64,000 nt of DNA from Dictyostelium firmibasis (lineage: Eukaryota; Evosea; Eumycetozoa; Dictyosteliales; Dictyosteliaceae): positions 5,112,501-5,176,500 of the forward strand of contig CM069765.1 of the NCBI GenBank assembly GCA_036169595.1, read 5' to 3'. Numbering within the stretch: position 1 is the stretch's first letter; every line of letters starts with the position of its first letter. The notes beneath the pieces are model-generated. The model did not search any database, was not told where the DNA came from, and saw only the letters and a list, made by a program, of their open reading frames with translations. Of this stretch, positions 58,766 through 64,000 are shown piece by piece. Both the position numbers and the translations under genes were made by a program.

Positions 58766-59519
58766 AATGATAATGATAATGATGATTCACTATTATAAAT
58801 AGTTGGTAGTAAAATTTGACATTGAATAAACTGATTGGTTAAGTTTGTAATATTTGAAACATTTAAACAATCAATAAATGTATTACCATTATCAATACTA
58901 ATTGTAATATTATAATTTGTATCATTAAATGGTTGCCATAGATAGTTACCATAAAATATAATTATTAATATTTTATCGTTGGTATTAGTGGTTGATGATG
59001 TTGATGTTGTTGTTGTTGTTGTTGCTATTGTAGTTTGTGTTGTTATTATAATAGGTGTCATATCAATTGTAAGCAAAAGTTGATTCGACTCTTCTCTTTC
59101 TTGAATACCAAGTCTTGGATTTACCACAGTGAAATAACAATTTGTTAAAGTTTGTGGTATTGTCACTGTAATTGATTGTGAATTACTAAATTGATAACTT
59201 TGGTAAACTATTAATGAATCATTATTTTCAAGTTGAAAATTAACTTGTGAAAATTCTGTAAATCCATCTCCATTTATTTTTATATCTAATTTATTTTGTA
59301 AAAAACTATAAATTTCTAAACAACTTTTTAAAAAGAAAAAAAAAAAAAAAAAAAGGTGAATAAAAAAAAAAAGTAAAAAAAAAAAAGAGTGTCAAAAAAA
59401 AAAAGTTTTTTTTTTTTTTTTTAATTTTATTTTAACCAAAAAAAAAAACAAAACACATACCTAGATATACAAATTAAATTAAAAAGAATAATAAATAAAT
59501 AAAATAAGTATTTATTCAT
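56143..59519 (-). CDS. Tgr-like IPT/TIG-domain surface protein
   Basis: Exons 59461-59519 and 56143-59323, giving 1079 aa. Signal peptide (NKYLFYLFIILFNLICIS). The ectodomain shows several IPT/TIG (E-set) units with the usual start I..I.G..F/L and closing C..P: KINGDGFTEFSQVNF, MITINGYFFVNES ... TEITCILP, TIIINGSNLIKDANIKFSG ... IKCFVP, TLIIDGDNLTVTTKF ... LCYLPP, FLLTGTNLSLSSNITF. Many N-glycosylation sequons. It ends in a short hydrophobic segment with no tail (NLILILILISLIF), so GPI anchorage is likely. Architecture is that of the Dictyostelium Tgr family (TgrB1/C1 mediate kin recognition), but it could be another IPT family. A Ser run (TCA) is at about 58705-58765. Confidence 0.8.
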
Positions 59520-59854
59520 TACTACTAATTAAGTGATATAAAAAAAATGATCACATTAAAATGTCACACAAAAGAAAAAAATAAAAAAATAAAAAAAAAA
59601 ATAAAATAAAATAAAATAAAATCTTTTTATTTTTTTTTCCATCAAATCTCGTCCATCGTTGAGAAAAAAAAAAAAAAAAAAAATGAAAAATAAAATATTT
59701 AAAAAAATTTCGTTTTACCAGATTAGTGCAACGTTTATTATTATTATTATTATAATTATTAATGATGTTGTATTATTTTTTTTTTAAAATTATTTTTTTT
59801 TATTTTTTTTATTTTATTTTTCTTTTTTTTAATAATAATAATAATAATTATTGT
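59520..59854. other. Intergenic, AT homopolymers
   Basis: About 335 bp with poly(A), (AATAA)n-type and (TTA)-type short runs. No gene seen. Confidence 0.6.
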
Positions 59855-60492
59855 TTATTCATCATCAGATTTTAAATCATCTTCATCTAAAAAGTCTAAT
59901 AAACTCTTAGTACCGTCCATTGAATCAATTTGTTCTTCAATTTGTTCATCACCATTTTCTTCATCATTTTCATCAGTATTATTTTCTTGATTTTCTTCAT
60001 CAGCATTACCATCTTTATTAATAATGAAATGATCTTCAATATAATCATTGTCTTGATTTTCTTGATTATCTTGTTGTGATTCAATTTCTTCAATTTTACC
60101 TAAAATCTCTAAAAGATTATTTAATTTTAATAATCTAATTGCTTGATTATCATCCATACTTTTATGAGTTTTAACTAATAATGATTGACCTTGTTTCTCT
60201 TTAAAGAAATTTAATAATGATTGTGGAATTGGTAATGTTGCTGATGAAATCTTTAATTTTGTTAATAATGGATCTTTTAATTTTGTTAAAACTAAAATAC
60301 CTCTTTCACATAAAATTCTTGATCTAAATTAATTAAAAGTTAATATTTAATTAATATTTTAAAAATGATAATAAATAATAATTACTAGTAATAAAAATTA
60401 AAAAAATAAAACATACTTTAAATAACTAATTGAATTTGTTGGTGGCGATGATAATTTTGATTCTTGAATGAATTGATTTAAAAATATTGAAA

Positions 60493-60526
<34 letters not shown>

Positions 60527-62036
60527 TTTAATTGAAGATTGTTGAATAAATTGATCTTGAGAGAAATCGAAACAAGTCATCATACTAACTAATTTTGGTA
60601 GATAAGTTATAGATTTACCCAACAATAATTTAATTGCTGAATAATCAGATTCAATGAATTGAATTGATGAATTTGAAGAATTTAATAATGAAAATTTGAA
60701 TAAATTAGTTGCCAATTTAACATATGATTTAATCATTGTAACATCATTATCAATGCTACTATTATTACTAGTACTATTATTTTTTAAATTATCTAAAATT
60801 GAAATCGATAAAAATTGTCTCAATGATTTATAAATACTTGAATTACTTTCTTTATCATTAATATCTGATAAATCTATAATTGAGTTTAAAATATCTATAA
60901 TTTCAGTTTTTACCTATTTTTTTTATTTTAAAAAATAATAAATAATAAATAATTAATATATATTTTAGAAAAAAAAAATAATTTAATAAAAAATAAATAA
61001 ATGTATACATTACATTATCTAATGTTAAAGAATACATTATAAACTTATCTAATAATTGAGATGGAGATAATTTTGAAGTTGAGAAAAATGAGTTTACAAT
61101 TATTGAATATTTATTTGATTGATTTAATGAAATCGATTGTTTATATAAATGTTGTAATTCTTTTGGTTGACTATCTTTTAATTGTTGAATAAGTGATTCT
61201 CTACCACTAATAACTTCATATTCTAATAAATTTTTAAAAATTATATTTGAAATTTCTTCTTGATCTAATTCATCCTCACCGTTATTATCATCATCGCTAT
61301 CCTCTTCTTCCTCATTATCATCATCATCATCATCATCAACTGTTTCTTTAATTTCAATATCTTCAATATCATTATCTTTTTTTTTTAAAATTGCTCTAAC
61401 TCTATATGTTCATTAAAGTATTAGTATATAAAATAATAAAAATAATAATAATAATAACTATTTGTATTTTAAAAAATTAATACGTTACATTTTAAAAAAT
61501 TTATGCCAAGAGTGTGGTTTAAAGAGTAATTCTCTAATCGTTTCATGTTTAACTTTATTTATAGATTCAAAATATAAACCTCTAAGAGCTGTGGAATGTG
61601 AATTTTTACCTTTTAATTGTTGGGCAAATGTTGTTGCCATTGTTTTTATAAATCTATCACATAATAATTGTTCATTGGTTCTAGATCTATTTACTCTAAT
61701 CTCTTTTTGTTCTCCTTCTTCATTTTCTTCATTTTCATTAATTTCAAAATTATCTTTATCCTCTTTTTCTTCATCATCTTCTTCTTCTTCTTCTTCTTCT
61801 TCGTTATTAAATGTTATTTTATCTTGTTCTTCTTCAAAACCTTTATTTTCTTTATTTTCTTCTTCTACTTCCTCTTCTTCTTTTTCTTCTTCTTCTTGTT
61901 CAATTATTGGTTGTTGTTCTTTTTTAACATTTTTAGTGGTTTTGGTAGTTTTAGCAATTTTACTTAATTTAACTTGTTTTAATGGTTTTTTTGGTTTTAC
62001 TAATGATTGATTAACTCTTTTCTTTGATTCAACCAT
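59855..62036 (-). CDS. Uncharacterised acidic, probably nuclear protein
   Basis: Four exons: 61489-62036, 61014-61401, 60417-60913, 59855-60323, in phase, giving 633 aa. The N-terminus is very basic (KKRVNQSLVKPKKPLKQVKL, an NLS-like stretch), then a long Glu-rich run, then a folded-looking segment (LLCDRFIKTMATTFAQQL, HETIRELLFKPHSWHKFFKM). Exons 2 and 3 are helical with Asn and Asp inserts; exon 4 starts SRILCERGILVLTKLKDPLL and ends in an acidic tail (LLDFLDEDDLKSDDE). Basic and acidic low-complexity patches around helical blocks are typical of nucleolar or ribosome-biogenesis factors, but I recognise no family and do not assign a function. The HETIRELLFKPHSWHKFF stretch is the best seed for a search. 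Confidence 0.75.
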
Positions 62037-62190
62037 TTTATTTAATGTATTTGTTCTTTTTACAATGAAACTGATTTGTTTGTCAATTTAAATAAAAAAA
62101 GATTCGTTCGTTTCGTTTTTTTTTTTTTTTGGATTTTTTATTTTTTTTTTTTTCAACTTTTTTCAAATTTTTTTTTTTTTTTTTTTTTTT

Positions 62191-62223
<33 letters not shown>

Positions 62224-62241
62224 TAATGAGATTAAATTATA

Positions 62242-62282
62242 TTTCTTTTACTATTTATATTCACTTTAAATAGTAAAAGAAA
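62242..62282. repeat. Perfect 16-bp inverted repeat
   Basis: TTTCTTTTACTATTTA and its exact reverse complement TAAATAGTAAAAGAAA around a 9-nt loop; weaker pairing continues outward. Confidence 0.85.
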
Positions 62283-62320
62283 ATATTATGATCTATATTT
62301 TGAATAACTTTATCTGTTTC

Positions 62321-62441
62321 TTCTTTATTTTTACTTTATCAAAATTCGAAATAGTAAAGTAAATGATGGTTTGATTTATAAATTAAATACCAACCATCAT
62401 TTTCTTGCTATCCCGAATTTTGATAAAGTAAAAATAATAAA
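62321..62441. repeat. Long imperfect hairpin, about 50-bp stem
   Basis: Arms about 62321-62372 and 62391-62441. The 23-nt block TATTTTTACTTTATCAAAATTCG (62326-62348, given here by its ends TATTTTTAC and AAATTCG) pairs perfectly apart from one bulge near its outer end. ATGATGG pairs with CCATCAT next to the loop. A few mismatches and T-G pairs lie between. Loop about 20 nt. Size and imperfection resemble a microRNA or siRNA precursor. Confidence 0.7.
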
Positions 62442-62898
62442 GGAATAGATGGGTTAGTTTGACTAAACTCTACTATATTTCAATCATTCTTGAAATAAAA
62501 TATCAAAAAAAAATAAAAAAATAAAAAATGTGTTTTTGATGAAATATAATATAAAAATTAAAAAAGAGGGAAAATTTGTTTTGTGATTTTTTTATATGTA
62601 TAATGTAGGTTATTTTACCCCTCAAAGGTTTTTATAATATTCATCGAATATTCATTCTAAAAAAAAAAAAAAAAAAAAAATTAAAAAGAGTTTCATGTAA
62701 CTCCCATAATATATGTCCCAAAAAAAAAAAAAAAAAAAATAAACATTTTTCCATTTTTATTTTTACATGAAATAAATTTAATTGAAGTATAAAAATTAAA
62801 AAAAAAAAAAAAAATTAAAAAAAAAAATTTTCATTTTTTTTTATTTTTTAAAAAAAAACATTTGAAAAAAATCCAACAGAGGAATTAGAAACTAAATT

Positions 62899-64000
62899 AT
62901 GTCATATAATGGTATTGGATTAAAGACAGCAAGAGGTACAGGTACTAGTGGATACGTACAAAGGAATTTATCATATGTTAATACAAATTATAAAAAAACT
63001 GAATATAATTTAAGAAAAGAGAGAGAATCTGAAATTGAAAATCAAAAAAAACAACAATCTAAACCAATAGTAAAAGCAAACCAAGAATTAATTGAACATA
63101 ATAGAAAAAGAAAGATTGAAGTTGAGATTGCACAATGGGCAGAAGATAATGACCTTTATGAAAAATATAAAGATCAAGAGGAACTTGATGCATTATTAGC
63201 AAAGAAAAGAGAAGAGTTATTAGAGAAACAACAACCAATCGATGATCAAGAGGAAGAAGGTCAATATTCAAAATCAATTGATTCTCACTCTAGACAGTAT
63301 CAAAAAGAAAAAGAAATTAAAAGATTTACAGATGCATTAAACATTAAAGACTATATACCAGGTACCTCTTTAGATAAAGAAATTCAACAAGAACGTAAAG
63401 AAAAAAGACATCAAGAATATCTAGAGAGACAAAAAGAAAGAGAAAGAAAACAAAAAGAATATGAAAAAATTCAAAGAGAAAGAGAAAGAGAAAGAGAAAA
63501 AGATAGACAAAAAGATTATAGAAATGATAGAGATAGATATAGTAGAGATAATAGAGATAATAGAGACAGTAGAGATAGTAGAGATAGTAGAGATAGTAGA
63601 GATAGTAGAGATAATAGAGATAGCAGAGATAGTAGAAGATATAGATCTCGTAGTCGTTCAAACTCTCCTTCATTAAATAAGAGGGATAAAGATAGAAAAT
63701 CATACAAAGATCATTCAGATTCAGAATCACCAAAAAGAGATAGAGATGGAAAATCATCATCGTATAAAAATAGAGATAGTAGAAAATCAAATAGAGATCC
63801 TTCAAGATCAAGATCAAGATCAAATTCAAAATCACCAAAAAGAGAAACAAAAACAACTACTAAAGATAGGTCAATTTCACCACCAAGAGATAGAAGAGGA
63901 AGATCACCTTCACCAAAAAGAGAAAAGAATATTACTTCAGATAGATCAGCTTCACCACCAAGAAAAAGATCATCTTCCTCACCATCACCACCAAGAAATA
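62899..64000 (+). CDS. Cwc21/SRRM2-type splicing factor, 3' end off window
   Basis: Spliceosome component that binds Prp8 and stabilises the catalytic centre. 367 codons are seen, still open at the right edge. Starts MSYNGIGLKTARGTGTSGYV, the family's N-terminal Y.GIGL.T.RG.GT.GYVQ.N signature. The cwf21 helical domain follows (LIEHNRKRKIEVEIAQWAED...LYEKYKDQEEL). After residue 140 it becomes charged coiled coil (ERERKQKEYEKIQRERERE), then Arg-Asp and Arg-Ser repeats (RDSRDSRDSRD, RSRSRSNS, SPPRDRRGRSPSP), as in SRRM2/SRm300. Single exon so far. The RD/RS repeat codons (about 63530-63650) create spurious frames on both strands. Confidence 0.92.
   Translation, partial: MSYNGIGLKTARGTGTSGYVQRNLSYVNTNYKKTEYNLRKERESEIENQKKQQSKPIVKANQELIEHNRKRKIEVEIAQWAEDNDLYEKYKDQEELDALLAKKREELLEKQQPIDDQEEEGQYSKSIDSHSRQYQKEKEIKRFTDALNIKDYIPGTSLDKEIQQERKEKRHQEYLERQKERERKQKEYEKIQREREREREKDRQKDYRNDRDRYSRDNRDNRDSRDSRDSRDSRDSRDNRDSRDSRRYRSRSRSNSPSLNKRDKDRKSYKDHSDSESPKRDRDGKSSSYKNRDSRKSNRDPSRSRSRSNSKSPKRETKTTTKDRSISPPRDRRGRSPSPKREKNITSDRSASPPRKRSSSSPSPPRN

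Larger units (their letters stand above)
62037..62898. other. Divergent intergenic region with two strong hairpins
   Basis: About 860 bp. Poly(T) blocks near 62100-62222, the two inverted repeats listed next, and A-rich leader sequence. TCCCATAA at 62703-62710 fits the DUSE promoter pattern of Dictyostelium ncRNA genes, but nothing RNA-like follows it. Confidence 0.5.

Noticed and set aside
62703-62710. DUSE-like TCCCATAA as promoter of a class I or spliceosomal RNA
   Set aside because: The following 150 bp are homopolymeric with no RNA-like segment; one octamer is weak evidence.

Overview
The base composition (very AT-rich), the near-universal poly(A)/poly(T) tracts between genes, short T-rich GT-AG introns, asparagine and glutamine homopolymers in proteins, FNIP repeats and tRNA-gene-associated LINEs all point to the social amoeba Dictyostelium discoideum or a very close relative. 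This is nuclear DNA from a gene-dense chromosome arm. Exon boundaries below were read by eye: every multi-exon model closes in frame with GT..AG introns, but none was checked against transcripts.

Layout. 1-6.9 kb: isopeptidase T (ubpA, its C-terminal end lies off the left edge), RNase P/MRP subunit Pop5, an Asn-rich protein with a plant-type domain, RNase H2 subunit C, and a tiny COMM-domain gene. 7.9-13.8 kb: SRP72 and a tandem pair of secreted Cys-rich proteins, probably GPI-anchored. 14.2-30.6 kb: an LRR protein, a candidate centromere protein CENP-P, protein disulfide isomerase, a cis-prenyltransferase, Nol6/Utp22, Coq6 and a 28-unit FNIP-repeat protein.

30.6-41.1 kb is the accessory zone, built around one tRNA-Leu(CAA) gene. 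Downstream of the tRNA lies a LINE copy whose 5' part (ORF1) is inverted relative to its ORF2 tail, as twin priming would produce. Upstream lies an apparently intact TRE-type LINE (ORF1 plus ORF2 with endonuclease, reverse transcriptase and Cys-His knuckle) bounded by a perfect 14-bp target duplication. It was inserted in front of older TRE debris that includes a 2.5-copy tandem module of about 216 bp. The tRNA carries an external B box about 30 bp downstream, as does the tRNA-Glu(TTC) at 53.2 kb, which has its own TRE remnant upstream.

41.8-64 kb: an unrecognised 155-aa protein, a full-size ABCA transporter, a DUF4419 protein, a small LYR-motif protein, a Nopp140/SRP40-type nucleolar protein, a cytochrome P450, a Tgr-like IPT/TIG surface protein, an unrecognised acidic nuclear-looking protein, and the start of a Cwc21/SRRM2 splicing factor (off the right edge).

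The host genes do not form an operon-like system. Several concern RNA and nucleolar work (Pop5, SRP72, Nol6, Nopp140, Cwc21), but that is probably chance. The most unusual content is the layered, orientation-specific LINE targeting around the tRNA genes, the candidate CENP-P, several gene models too small or too intron-split for simple ORF calling (COMMD6-like, LYR), and a few strong intergenic hairpins that could be small-RNA precursors.
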